Of a stretch of 64,000 nucleotides of DNA, positions 16,509 to 25,225 are shown piece by piece. Made by a program: the position numbers and the translations under genes. Within the stretch, counting starts at the first letter, position 1, and each line of letters begins with the position of its first letter. Under the pieces are notes generated by a model. The model was not told the origin of the DNA. It saw nothing but the letters and a program-made list of their open reading frames with translations, and searched no databases. Source of the DNA: CBDFKQ01 sp965248855 (lineage in GTDB: Bacteria > Bacteroidota > Bacteroidia > Cytophagales > 172606-1); assembly GCA_965248855.1 (NCBI GenBank), contig CBDFKQ010000014.1, forward strand, positions 186,001-250,000. Direction: 5' to 3'.

Positions 16509-16955
16509 TTAGTTTTTTATTGCTTCTTCAAGTGATTCCATATATTGAATATCTAATTTCTTATACTTTGCATCCGGAAATGTCTCATCCAACTTTTTTC
16601 TTGCAATTTTAACACTTTGAATGAATAAATTATCCTCGGGTAAAATTTTTCTATGTGTAACCACTTGATATTTTTCTGCAAGTTCAGCTTTCCATTCTAT
16701 AAAATACCATTCCATTGAAGGTTGATGAAAAACATTCATTTTTCGCTTATCAAAAACAACTTTATTTAACTTTTCACTTTTAATTATTTCAGTTGAATTG
16801 TTAAATATTTTTTTAAATTCATCAATAGGAATAAAATGATTAACTACTTGTATCAGAATTACTTTGCATTCACTTTCAGAGAAAATTTTTGTATATCTTG
16901 TTTCATAATGAAGTTGAAATTTATAGTTCAAATCTTCAAGTTTTATGACTTCCAT
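16509..16955 (-). CDS. Conserved hypothetical protein, STAS-like
   Basis: The 148-residue soluble protein has alternating beta strands and helices. It includes FKKIFNNSTEIIKSEKLNKV, VFDKRKMNVFHQPSMEWYF and THRKILPEDNLFIQSVKIARKKL. This pattern resembles small STAS/SpoIIAA-like proteins of Bacteroidota that I know only as uncharacterised. It is directly upstream of the DHp-only protein (8-nt gap), so the pair may form a small signalling module, with this one as a possible regulatory partner. No catalytic motif is visible. Confidence 0.55.
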   Translation of the reverse strand: MEVIKLEDLNYKFQLHYETRYTKIFSESECKVILIQVVNHFIPIDEFKKIFNNSTEIIKSEKLNKVVFDKRKMNVFHQPSMEWYFIEWKAELAEKYQVVTHRKILPEDNLFIQSVKIARKKLDETFPDAKYKKLDIQYMESLEEAIKN

Positions 16956-17274
16956 TTAATGTTTTTATTTAAATTAAATGTTGTAACAGCGTCAGTTAAA
17001 AAAGTGTTCCAACTTTTATATAGAATTAAACTTTAAACTCTATAGCAACTGAAACATTCATATTTATAAAAGTAAATTTAAAATATTATAAAATATCTAA
17101 TTAATTATGATGAGGAATCCTTCTAAGTACCATTACATTGATTAGCATTCTTATTTTCACATTGAGAATCTTCGGTTTCCTAAACCCGATATGCAAAACC
17201 TCTTGTTTGCCCTTCCAACACGGAGAAGGGCAAACAAGAGGTTTCGGATTGTTTAGAGTTAAACTCTTTCAATA
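16956..17274. other. Intergenic region
   Basis: Left part AT-rich, carrying the leader of the minus-strand STAS-like gene. The right part contains one very strong hairpin (17196-17244). No coding potential or RNA gene is evident. Confidence 0.6.
17196..17244 (-). terminator. Perfect 20-bp hairpin after the peroxiredoxin gene
   Basis: Arms 17196-17215 and 17225-17244 are fully complementary (AAACCTCTTGTTTGCCCTTC and its complement) around a 9-nt loop. The hairpin lies about 30 nt past the peroxiredoxin stop on the minus strand. Flanking bases extend the pairing imperfectly. A modest T-run (TTTT) follows on the minus strand. It is unusually long for a simple terminator. Confidence 0.6.
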
Positions 17275-17901
17275 TCAGTTTAAAAACTTTTTAATTTCTG
17301 AAACAGGCAGCTGATCACCTACATATTTTCCATAATAAGCTGTTTGTACTTTTCCGTTTTCATCAATTAAAAAGTCAGCACTTATTCGGTTAGCATTGCC
17401 ATCGCTGTCAACTTTCGTTTTAAAAAGTTTTTTTCCTTTATTCATTTTACCCATTGCACCATGAAACATACCTTTCATTACTTTACCCATACTTCTTTCT
17501 ATATCATACAGTTTATACAAACTTTGATCAGGATTGGGAATCATTGAAGCGTAAAATTGTTCATTGCCAATATATTTCTGCATATTAGTAGCCGTACTTT
17601 CGTATACAGCCAGCAATACTAATCCCTTCGATTTAAAATATTCGGCTTGTTGTTGTAATTCATGAAAGCGGAGATTGCAAATAGGGCAACCGGCATTTCG
17701 ATAGAAAGTAAGCATTACTTTCTTGCCTTTTAAGTTTGCCAAATTAATTTCTTTACCGGTTACATCTTTAATACTAAATAGAGGAGCAGCTTGCGGAGGT
17801 TTTATTCTTGAATTCATTTTTTCGTTATTGGCAAAGATTTTAATTGATAAAAGAGATAGTAAAGCAATAAGTATTATTACTTTTAAGTTGGGTTTTGTCA
17901 T
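17275..17901 (-). CDS. Peroxiredoxin-like (AhpC/TSA family) exported protein
   Basis: An N-terminal hydrophobic segment (about 7-25) looks like a signal peptide. The thioredoxin-fold core follows: APLFSIKDVTGKEINLANLKGKKVMLTFYRNAGCPIC, with Cys72 and Cys75 in a C-P-I-C motif preceded by FYRNAG, then the conserved strand GLVLLAVYEST and a late FLIDENGKVQTAYYG. This matches the peroxiredoxin-like/alkyl hydroperoxide reductase-TSA group, which reduces peroxides or disulfides. At 208 residues the size fits. It probably acts in the periplasm. It is a single minus-strand gene closed by a strong hairpin. Confidence 0.82.
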   Translation of the reverse strand: MTKPNLKVIILIALLSLLSIKIFANNEKMNSRIKPPQAAPLFSIKDVTGKEINLANLKGKKVMLTFYRNAGCPICNLRFHELQQQAEYFKSKGLVLLAVYESTATNMQKYIGNEQFYASMIPNPDQSLYKLYDIERSMGKVMKGMFHGAMGKMNKGKKLFKTKVDSDGNANRISADFLIDENGKVQTAYYGKYVGDQLPVSEIKKFLN

Positions 17902-18069
17902 CGATTTATTTGTTAATATTTATATTATTTAATATCAACAATCATAAATTATCACCTTGCATTTGAAAAAATATTCTTAAAACCGGAGAATTTTAGAAAG
18001 GGAGGCCAATGAGAGAATAGGAGGTTATATTAATTCGACATTAATAATTTATAAAGAAGTTTATATCTT

Positions 18070-18618
18070 TTAAATAAAATGGTTGTCTTTTTCTTTTTTT
18101 ATCTGTTGAATACACTTGTATTTTTGATTGGCCGCCGTATGTTTGTTCTTCCAACCCATTTTCTTCATTAAACCATCCATCGATACTTCATAAAAGTAAA
18201 TTGCTTTTAAAATTTTTTGGCAATTTTCAGTTATTTTACTAAGCCAACTCTGTACTAAATCTTCTTTGGATTTTTCGTCATCTAATTCAACAAAAAAGCT
18301 TTCGGTACCGAAATGAAATTTTTCAGTATCATCAAGAGTAAAGTACTTATGCGTTCTCAGGCGTTTATACCATATGTTTTTTGCAATAGCATATAAATAT
18401 GTATTGATTGATGAAGTTAAAACAAAATCTTGTTTTCTTACTTTTTCCAATAATATTACTACGGATTCCTGAAAAATATCTTGAGCATCTTCATTAGTTC
18501 CTGAATTTTTTCTCACAAAAGATGCTATTGAAGCAAAATAGAATTTGTATAATACCTCAAATGAAGCACTCTCTTCGGTTTTTAATTGGTCGAGTAGGAT
18601 ATTGTCTTTTATCTGCAT
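18070..18618 (-). CDS. RNA polymerase sigma factor, ECF type
   Basis: The 182-residue protein has sigma region 2 near the start (SFEVLYKFYFASIASFVRKNSG, then EDAQDIFQESVVILLEKV and NTYLYAIAKNIWYKRLR) and a region 4 helix-turn-helix near the end (CQKILKAIYFYEVSMDGLMKKMGW, then AANQKYKCIQQIK). This is the usual form of Bacteroidota ECF-like sigma-70 factors. No anti-sigma gene lies beside it, and its neighbours (peroxiredoxin, tRNA-Gln) give no clear regulon. The C-terminal arrangement resembles the MerR-free group seen in many Chitinophagaceae. Confidence 0.85.
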   Translation of the reverse strand: MQIKDNILLDQLKTEESASFEVLYKFYFASIASFVRKNSGTNEDAQDIFQESVVILLEKVRKQDFVLTSSINTYLYAIAKNIWYKRLRTHKYFTLDDTEKFHFGTESFFVELDDEKSKEDLVQSWLSKITENCQKILKAIYFYEVSMDGLMKKMGWKNKHTAANQKYKCIQQIKKEKDNHFI

Positions 18619-18719
18619 AAAATAAATGGTTATTTCTTTATACCGGTTATAAACTTATTATCACCCGGAATATTAAAATTTATTTTTCATTTTTCATTTT
18701 AAAACAATTATTTAAATGC

Positions 18720-18754
18720 AAAAAGCCACTGATTAAAAAAATCAGTGGCTTTTT
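18720..18754 (-). terminator. Intrinsic terminator after tRNA-Gln
   Basis: A 15-bp stem (18720-18734 with 18740-18754; core AGCCACTGAT) and a 5-nt loop lie immediately downstream of the minus-strand tRNA, with A/T runs at both ends. Confidence 0.85.
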
Positions 18755-18827
18755 GTTGCCCGAGCTGGATTCGAACCAACACACTCAGAATCAAAATCTG
18801 AGGTCCTGCCCTTAGACGATCGGGCAA
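18755..18827 (-). tRNA. tRNA-Gln (anticodon TTG)
   Basis: The minus strand folds as a cloverleaf. Acceptor arms are TTGCCCG (18827-18821) and CGGGCAA (18762-18756), the anticodon stem is TCAGA/TCTGA with loop TTTTGAT giving anticodon TTG, and the T loop is GGTTCGAATCC. CCA is not encoded. An intrinsic terminator follows at once. Confidence 0.93.
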
Positions 18828-18971
18828 TGTGGGTGCAAATATAAAATTTAAATTTTATCAGTCAATATATTTTTATAAAATCCTTAATAATTTATTTCAT
18901 AAAAGTTTTTATTCAATTTATAATAGAAATCAAAAGACTTTCAATTAATTAAGCGAATTAAATGATCAAAC

Positions 18972-20348
18972 TTAATTTTTTAAAAGTGCAAATGCAGCAT
19001 CCTGGCCTGTTTGAACCGCACCTTCCATAAATCCTTGCCAATTGGCTAAATGTTCGCCTGCAAACAAAGTATTGTTATGCATCTTCCCAATTTCTTTTCT
19101 TAATTCATACCATTGGCCTGTTCTATAAATTGCAAAAGCACCTTGCGTATATTCATCACTTCCCCAATAGTAAGAAGAAACTTTTCCATCATCAACATAT
19201 TTTAGAATATCGCCATAGGCAGGTTTTAAAACTTCACAAAGTTCTTTAACTATATGCCTGTCATTCATTTTCGACAGTACAAATGCTTTATCTCCCACAG
19301 CATAAGATGTTAATGTTCCTTTAGTACTTTCCTGGGTTTTAGTTGAGTGAAAAATATAATGTGATAAAGTATCGGTTAAAATACTTGTTGAATCATCTTT
19401 CCAAAAACGTTCTTTAAAAACAACTGTATTTTTTACTACTCTTGAGTATTCCAGTTGTCGGATAGCCTCCATTTGAAGAGCAGGTAATACCGGATTCCAT
19501 ATTATATTCATTATAGACCAAATCGGTATACAACAAATTATTTTGTTCCCATTATATACAGTTCCATCATGGCAAATTACTTCTACCGATTTTAATGTTT
19601 GATTTATTTTGGCAACTTTTTTGTTTAAAAAAATCTTATCGTTCCCAATTTTATCTGCAAGTGCCTGAACTATTTTCCCGTTTCCACCCTTCACTTTAAA
19701 ATCCATTTCGTCATTCTCATTCGATTGTCCAAACTCTTCCAAAGCCATAGCCGCAGAAATATGCCGGATTGATTCTCCAAAATCTGTACTGTCTTCAAGT
19801 TCATGAATATCCAATTGCACTGATGGGATATCCTGACTTTTTAAATACCTCCACCAATCTATTTTGTCGAAAGGTTTTCTTTCATTTAAAGTAAGTTTTT
19901 TAAACGAAGCTAGTAACTCATTGTATTTTTTTTCCCATGCCTCATTTATCGGATACTCTTCTTTCGGATAAAATTTATTATCTAAAATTAAACTGTAGTC
20001 AAAACTATTGTCAACAAGAGTTAAATTTAATTCTTTACACAAGGCCTGCATTCTTAAATGTGATGCACCAACCCAATCTGCCCCTAATTCTGTAGTTAAA
20101 TCATTACCCGGCAACTTGGTTGTAAAAACCCTGCCGCCTAATCTGTTTCTCCCTTCAATAATTGTTACCTTTATTCCTTTTTTACTTAATTCATAAGCCG
20201 CCGAAAGCCCTGAAAGCCCTGCACCTATAACTATTACATGGTCATCAGGTTTTAACTTTGATGAGTTTGCATATAAATCATTTGTACCTAATAATATGGA
20301 GCCCGATATTAGAGATCCTGTTAAATTTAAAAAATTCCGTCGCTGCAT
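18972..20348 (-). CDS. FAD-dependent amine oxidase (flavin monoamine oxidase family), Tat signal
   Basis: The 458-residue protein starts MQRRNFLNLTGSLISGS, a twin-arginine-like export signal. The FAD-binding Rossmann motif VIVIGAGLSGLSAAYELSKKG lies near 39-59 with the following EGRNRLGGR loop, and the C-terminal FAD segment TLFAGEHLANWQGFMEGAVQTG is intact. This is the monoamine oxidase/protoporphyrinogen oxidase-like fold; by family it oxidises an amine to an imine in the periplasm. The substrate cannot be read from sequence. It is divergently placed against the acyltransferase gene with only 38 nt between the starts. Confidence 0.87.
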   Translation of the reverse strand: MQRRNFLNLTGSLISGSILLGTNDLYANSSKLKPDDHVIVIGAGLSGLSAAYELSKKGIKVTIIEGRNRLGGRVFTTKLPGNDLTTELGADWVGASHLRMQALCKELNLTLVDNSFDYSLILDNKFYPKEEYPINEAWEKKYNELLASFKKLTLNERKPFDKIDWWRYLKSQDIPSVQLDIHELEDSTDFGESIRHISAAMALEEFGQSNENDEMDFKVKGGNGKIVQALADKIGNDKIFLNKKVAKINQTLKSVEVICHDGTVYNGNKIICCIPIWSIMNIIWNPVLPALQMEAIRQLEYSRVVKNTVVFKERFWKDDSTSILTDTLSHYIFHSTKTQESTKGTLTSYAVGDKAFVLSKMNDRHIVKELCEVLKPAYGDILKYVDDGKVSSYYWGSDEYTQGAFAIYRTGQWYELRKEIGKMHNNTLFAGEHLANWQGFMEGAVQTGQDAAFALLKN

Positions 20349-20386
20349 GAGATAAAAATTTAATTTTTACTTTAATTTAAATATAA

Positions 20387-20998
20387 ATGATAAAAAACAA
20401 GTTTTATAAGCTTTCTGATTTTTTTTGGAAATATTTTTTTAGAATTATTTTAAAAATGAACTTTCATGCATTTAATGTGCATATCTCTTTTTCTGTAAAA
20501 GAAGAAAAAAGTATTCTGATTATTGGAAATCATTTTAGTTGGTGGGATGGTTTTTTTCTTTACCACTTTAATGAAAAATTTTTAAAAAAGAGATTTAATG
20601 TAATGATGTTGGAAGAAGAACTTTCCAAAAGAAGATTTCTAACCACTGCAGGCGCATTTTCGATTAGAAAAAATAGCAGGGAAGTATTAAAAACAATAAA
20701 CTATTCAGTAGAAATATTACACAATCCCAACAACTTACTTTTAATGTTTCCGCAAGGTAAAATTGAAAGCATGCATAAAATTGAAATAAAATTTGAAAGG
20801 GGAGTTTATAAAATTTTAGAAAAAAGTATAAATCCAATTCAAATCATCTTTTCAATAGTAATAATAGATTATTTATCAAACCGAAAGCCGACAGTGAATG
20901 TATATTTAAAAGAATTTGATTTAAAGAAAAATGAAATAACTGATTTGGAAAATGCGTATAATGAATGGTATAAAGAGGTAAAGGAAAAATTGCAATAA
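20387..20998 (+). CDS. Lysophospholipid (1-acylglycerol-3-phosphate) acyltransferase-like protein
   Basis: The 203-residue protein has the PlsC-type H-x4-D motif as GNHFSWWDG (His49, Asp54) and a second block FPQGKIES near residue 125, equivalent to the FPEGTRS motif with Gln in place of Glu. Small plsC-like acyltransferases of this length occur in Bacteroidota next to carotenoid or lipid genes. It likely transfers an acyl chain to a lipid at the inner membrane; the acceptor is not defined. There is no signal peptide, only hydrophobic patches. It diverges from the amine oxidase gene. Confidence 0.78.
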   Translation: MIKNKFYKLSDFFWKYFFRIILKMNFHAFNVHISFSVKEEKSILIIGNHFSWWDGFFLYHFNEKFLKKRFNVMMLEEELSKRRFLTTAGAFSIRKNSREVLKTINYSVEILHNPNNLLLMFPQGKIESMHKIEIKFERGVYKILEKSINPIQIIFSIVIIDYLSNRKPTVNVYLKEFDLKKNEITDLENAYNEWYKEVKEKLQ

Positions 20999-21030
20999 AT
21001 ATTTTAGATCAACTTGGGTTTATTTTTTTT

Positions 21031-21060
21031 ATCAAAATATCAATATTGATAAAACGATAT
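21031..21060 (-). repeat. Dispersed 30-bp palindromic repeat
   Basis: Exact reverse complement of 32258-32287, lying between the acyltransferase and helicase genes, downstream of both. Confidence 0.8.
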
Positions 21061-21093
21061 TAGGATAAAACATAAAATCCTAAAATATTACTA

Positions 21094-24000
21094 TCAATAT
21101 TTTAATTTTTCTCTCACTTTTGCCTGGTCTTTCCAATATTGCCTGCTGTAAATTCTAATAAAAGGCCAATTTTTTCTATTGAGAATAAAAGGAGTATACA
21201 CGTGAGCATCTTTTACCGACAAAGTTTGGTAATAAAGGTCATCATCAGTTAAAATTAAGCCTTCATAATTTTTATCTTTTTTAATTGTAAGGTCGGCAAA
21301 AGGAAGTTCGTTTTTTAAATCTTCTTTTAAAATTATCAATTTACTTTTCAATAACGTTTGGCTTGGAAGGGCGTTATTAATCAATGTTTTGGGTACATAT
21401 TTACCTTCAGAAACCATTAAAGCATATTCTAAGTATTTTTTTAATAATTTGGGCCCAATATTAAGTGTATTATCTGTTTGTAGCTGATTTGGCAATATAC
21501 TGCTTACAATAATTATTTTTTCTTTGGCACGTGTAATAGCTACATTAAGTCTATTCTCGCCTCCCTGCATATTTAAAGTACCGAATTGTAAAGAAATTTT
21601 ACCGGTTTTATCAGGTGCATAAGCAACCGAAAAAACAATAATATCTCTTTCATCGCCCTGTACATTCTCAATATTTTTAACGAAAAGACTTTCAGGTAGA
21701 ATAATTTTTTCATTTATCGCCCATTCTTCCAGCAAGTCTTGAATTAAATTTTGTTGTTTAAAATTAAACGTTACAATTCCAATCTCTTTACCGGGTTCAT
21801 CTTTTAATAATTCGCTGATAATTTTTATTACTTCATGCGCCTCTGCCTCATTCTGACTATTTTCAAAAATACCATCTAATTTTTTATATTTAATAGCAGG
21901 TTCGTAACTATTCATCGTTAACCTGTCGGGCAACAAATGCAATGAATTTTTATAAAAATGTTCGTTGGAAAAATCTATTAAATCCAAAGTTTTACTTCTG
22001 TAATGGCCTTGTAACTGCACTTGTGGAAAATATCTTGCAGATAGATCAAGCAAACTTTCTAATTCAAGGTCGGGAGTTTCTTCGTTATCTTCTTCAAAAC
22101 GAATATTATATAAATCGCTCGGTGCTAATTGTTTACTATCACCTGTAATAACAATTTGTCGCGCTCTATACATGGCAGGCAATCCATTTTCAGCAAAACA
22201 TTGTGATGCTTCATCAAAAATAACCAAATCAAATATTGGTTCATCATCTTCTTTTGATAAAGGAAAAACTGCTGATACTGTTTCCGGTGAAGCCATCCAA
22301 CACGGAACCAAACGAAATATTTCGTCAGAGAATTCGGCAGTTAACTTTCTAATAGGCCAGATATTTCTTTTTTTAGTTACCTGATGTTTAAGATCACGAT
22401 AAGTAACTTGGTTATGTAATCGGTTAAATTCTACTTCACGATAAATATTTTCTTTTAATCGCATAAGTAAAATATTTTTACTTAAAGTGGTTTTTTGATC
22501 TACAGATGCCTGAAGTTCATCTTCGATCCTTCCCATTTTTTGTCCGGAAGCTGCTTGTAAGATCGGATATTTTTCTTCAATATGGTATATCCAAGCCAAT
22601 CTGATACTATTTTCGAAAGTGAGGGAAATTGATAAATTTTCATCTGATTGCCTTTTATCCCACAGCTTATCAAATACTTCTTTTTCAATGGCACCCATTG
22701 AATGATAAAGCTTATCTGTTTCAACCAATTCATCAAAATCATCTTTCAAAGTTTCAATCCATTTTCCGGTATTTGCTTTGCCATCAAGTATAGAATTGAT
22801 TTTTGAGTTAGGTAGGAATTTATTCCAATGTTTTCGTTGCGCTGAGGCTTCTTGCAAAAGACTAAAGAGCAAATGTGTTTTTTGCTGAAAGTTTAAATAA
22901 GTTTCGTTTAAAAGAGGAAGGCCGGGTTTAAAAAAATTTAATTTCTTTATAATTTTTTTAGCTTTCCCGGCTTGCCTGTGGTTTTCAAACCATCTGATTA
23001 AATAATCTTTATCGAAAGGTTGAACAACTTCATCAACCGCTGTCATTTGGTTCACTATTTCTTCGAGTGCTAAAGAATTTTGAATCTTTTCATTTAATAC
23101 AATAAGATTATCAAGTGAAAGAACTAAATGATTTTGAAAAAGAATTTCTTTCAATTGATTTTTCTTACCGGAAAAAGTTTTCCAGATTGTCCACGATAAA
23201 AAATTTCTTTTCGCTCGCAAGGCTTCATTTATAAGTTGCGAATAATTGACTAAATCTGTTTTATTAATATTTGCAATTATTCCTTTTTCAGAAAAACATT
23301 TACCTACTTTCTTTTCTGTTTCTTTAAACCACGTTTGTTCCGGAAATTCTTTTTCTTTTTTTAAGAAAAAATCCCGGAAAATAATCCATTGTGCCTCATT
23401 CGAAATATTATTTAAAAACTCAAGCCATTCTTTACGCTCTTCAAGCATTTCTTCAGCTTTATTAAAAGAAATATTTTTACCTAAAAATGGAATTAGCTTA
23501 TTCTGTAAATTTTGAACGTATAAGGGGATATTATTGATTTGATCTATAATATTTTGCCGGTCGGCATTATTAAAGTTGTGAAATGAAACACGGTTTTTCC
23601 ACGAATAACCATCTTTATTAAATTTTAAAAAGTATTGTTCCAGATATTTTAAAGTTCTTACATAATCCGGTATGTTAACCCCAAAATGAAAAAATTTATA
23701 ATCTTTTTTTAAGGATATTGAAGGTAAATCGGGCTGACTGGTGAGATATAATTCTTTAACAGAAACACCACATTCTGATTCATCAAATAAGGCAACTTTA
23801 AATTCATTTAATTCGGCAGATATTTTATCTATCCTCCTGCTTTGCTGGTCAAAATCACGGTCGATATATATGGAATCTAAATTTTGATTTTCTGTTTTAT
23901 ATATTTCTGCCTTTTCAATCTGATTTGCTAATTGTTCATATAATTTTTTCCGATCATGTTGAAAATCATGAACCAAAGCAACAAAAGATTGAATTCCAAC

Positions 24001-25068
24001 CTGACTTAATCTTTTGTAAACAACATCCAATGCTGCTCTTTTCTGACAAACCAATAATACTTTTTTTCCTCTTGCTGTATAATCAGCAATAAGATTACAA
24101 ATTAATTGAGACTTACCGGTTCCCGGAGGGCCTTGAACCACAAGTGATTCACCTTCTTTTATCAATTTAAGCGCTTTTTCCTGAGAAGCATCAATTGAAA
24201 AGGGTATGAAAGTATTTTCTTCTTTAGCTGATTGTTTATTGGTATTAGAAATAAATTTTCCGGAGAAAAAATTTTCTATGCTTTCATATTTATTTTTTTC
24301 TAATAATTGGGTGTAATCGGGTGTGAGATACGAGCCTGATTGCGGGAAAATCCCCAAAACAGCTTCATTAAAAAGTTTTAACTCACCTGTTTTATGGCTT
24401 TCGGTAAATCTTGCCCTGTTAAAATTATCAAAAGGGATTAAATTATTTTCCTTTAACACATCTTGATTAAAATTTAATTCAACAGGAGATTTTTTTAGCC
24501 ATTCATATAATTGTGTTTTAAAAATGAGTGGGTCTTTATCAAATTCATCAAAATCGGCATCCAACCATTCATCACTAATCGGGATATTATTAAAATAGCT
24601 ATAAGCTAAAAGAAAATTTTTATTTACATTAATCTCTTCGTCTGCACGCCATTTAAGTTTCCAATTATTATTTTCAATTTCTAAAACAACAGGAAAAAAC
24701 AGCAATGGGCAGCGAACAAGTGTATCGTCAATAAACTTACCTCTTACAAAAGGATACCCAATATATAAATCAAGGGAGCCTCTTTCTTCTTCGATAAAAT
24801 TTGATGTACGTTGTATTTTTTTTAATTGTGTGCTTATTTTATTTAATTTTTCAAATCTGCTGTCGTGCAAAGGAAAAAGGGGAATGGAGTTTTTTCCTGC
24901 AATTAAAGATTCAATTACTGTGTATGAAGATTTATTATTTAAAAAATCAAATTCATTTAAATCAACGAACTGACTTACAGGTAGATGTAGTAATAATAAA
25001 GATTTGTTATGACCCGTTAAGTTGGTTAAACGTTTAATATATGTTTTAAGGATTTTTTGCATTTTCAA
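21094..25068 (-). CDS. Large DUF4011-type superfamily 1 helicase
   Basis: At 1324 residues this is a UPF1/SF1-like ATPase. The N-terminal DUF4011-like segment (RLTNLTGHNKSLLLLHL) is followed by the Walker A GPPGTGKS near 314-321, and a very long helical insert (about 380-880) follows. Walker B is DEASQ near 955 with motif III GDSKQLAP, and the C-terminal half carries QGDERDIIVFS and NRLNVAITRAKEK. Related helicases act on nucleic acids, and some occur in defence islands, but no recognised defence partner is adjacent here. The last 120 residues lack the PLD or RE-like nuclease tails seen in some relatives. It is likely transcribed alone. Confidence 0.87.
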   Translation of the reverse strand: MKMQKILKTYIKRLTNLTGHNKSLLLLHLPVSQFVDLNEFDFLNNKSSYTVIESLIAGKNSIPLFPLHDSRFEKLNKISTQLKKIQRTSNFIEEERGSLDLYIGYPFVRGKFIDDTLVRCPLLFFPVVLEIENNNWKLKWRADEEINVNKNFLLAYSYFNNIPISDEWLDADFDEFDKDPLIFKTQLYEWLKKSPVELNFNQDVLKENNLIPFDNFNRARFTESHKTGELKLFNEAVLGIFPQSGSYLTPDYTQLLEKNKYESIENFFSGKFISNTNKQSAKEENTFIPFSIDASQEKALKLIKEGESLVVQGPPGTGKSQLICNLIADYTARGKKVLLVCQKRAALDVVYKRLSQVGIQSFVALVHDFQHDRKKLYEQLANQIEKAEIYKTENQNLDSIYIDRDFDQQSRRIDKISAELNEFKVALFDESECGVSVKELYLTSQPDLPSISLKKDYKFFHFGVNIPDYVRTLKYLEQYFLKFNKDGYSWKNRVSFHNFNNADRQNIIDQINNIPLYVQNLQNKLIPFLGKNISFNKAEEMLEERKEWLEFLNNISNEAQWIIFRDFFLKKEKEFPEQTWFKETEKKVGKCFSEKGIIANINKTDLVNYSQLINEALRAKRNFLSWTIWKTFSGKKNQLKEILFQNHLVLSLDNLIVLNEKIQNSLALEEIVNQMTAVDEVVQPFDKDYLIRWFENHRQAGKAKKIIKKLNFFKPGLPLLNETYLNFQQKTHLLFSLLQEASAQRKHWNKFLPNSKINSILDGKANTGKWIETLKDDFDELVETDKLYHSMGAIEKEVFDKLWDKRQSDENLSISLTFENSIRLAWIYHIEEKYPILQAASGQKMGRIEDELQASVDQKTTLSKNILLMRLKENIYREVEFNRLHNQVTYRDLKHQVTKKRNIWPIRKLTAEFSDEIFRLVPCWMASPETVSAVFPLSKEDDEPIFDLVIFDEASQCFAENGLPAMYRARQIVITGDSKQLAPSDLYNIRFEEDNEETPDLELESLLDLSARYFPQVQLQGHYRSKTLDLIDFSNEHFYKNSLHLLPDRLTMNSYEPAIKYKKLDGIFENSQNEAEAHEVIKIISELLKDEPGKEIGIVTFNFKQQNLIQDLLEEWAINEKIILPESLFVKNIENVQGDERDIIVFSVAYAPDKTGKISLQFGTLNMQGGENRLNVAITRAKEKIIIVSSILPNQLQTDNTLNIGPKLLKKYLEYALMVSEGKYVPKTLINNALPSQTLLKSKLIILKEDLKNELPFADLTIKKDKNYEGLILTDDDLYYQTLSVKDAHVYTPFILNRKNWPFIRIYSRQYWKDQAKVREKLKY

Positions 25069-25225
25069 AGCCTGTTAAATTTATTTTATGTAAAATTGGA
25101 TAAAAATTACGTAAAAGACTTAAATGAATCGATTTTTCGTTTGCTTATTCTTTTATATATAAAAAATTAAATTTCATGTAGCGCAAGATGAATTGAAAAT
25201 GATTATACATGTTTTGAATTAATCT

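Noticed and set aside
21094..25068. The large helicase as part of a known defence system
   Set aside because: No methylase, nuclease or other defence partner lies next to it, and such helicases also occur alone; not enough evidence.
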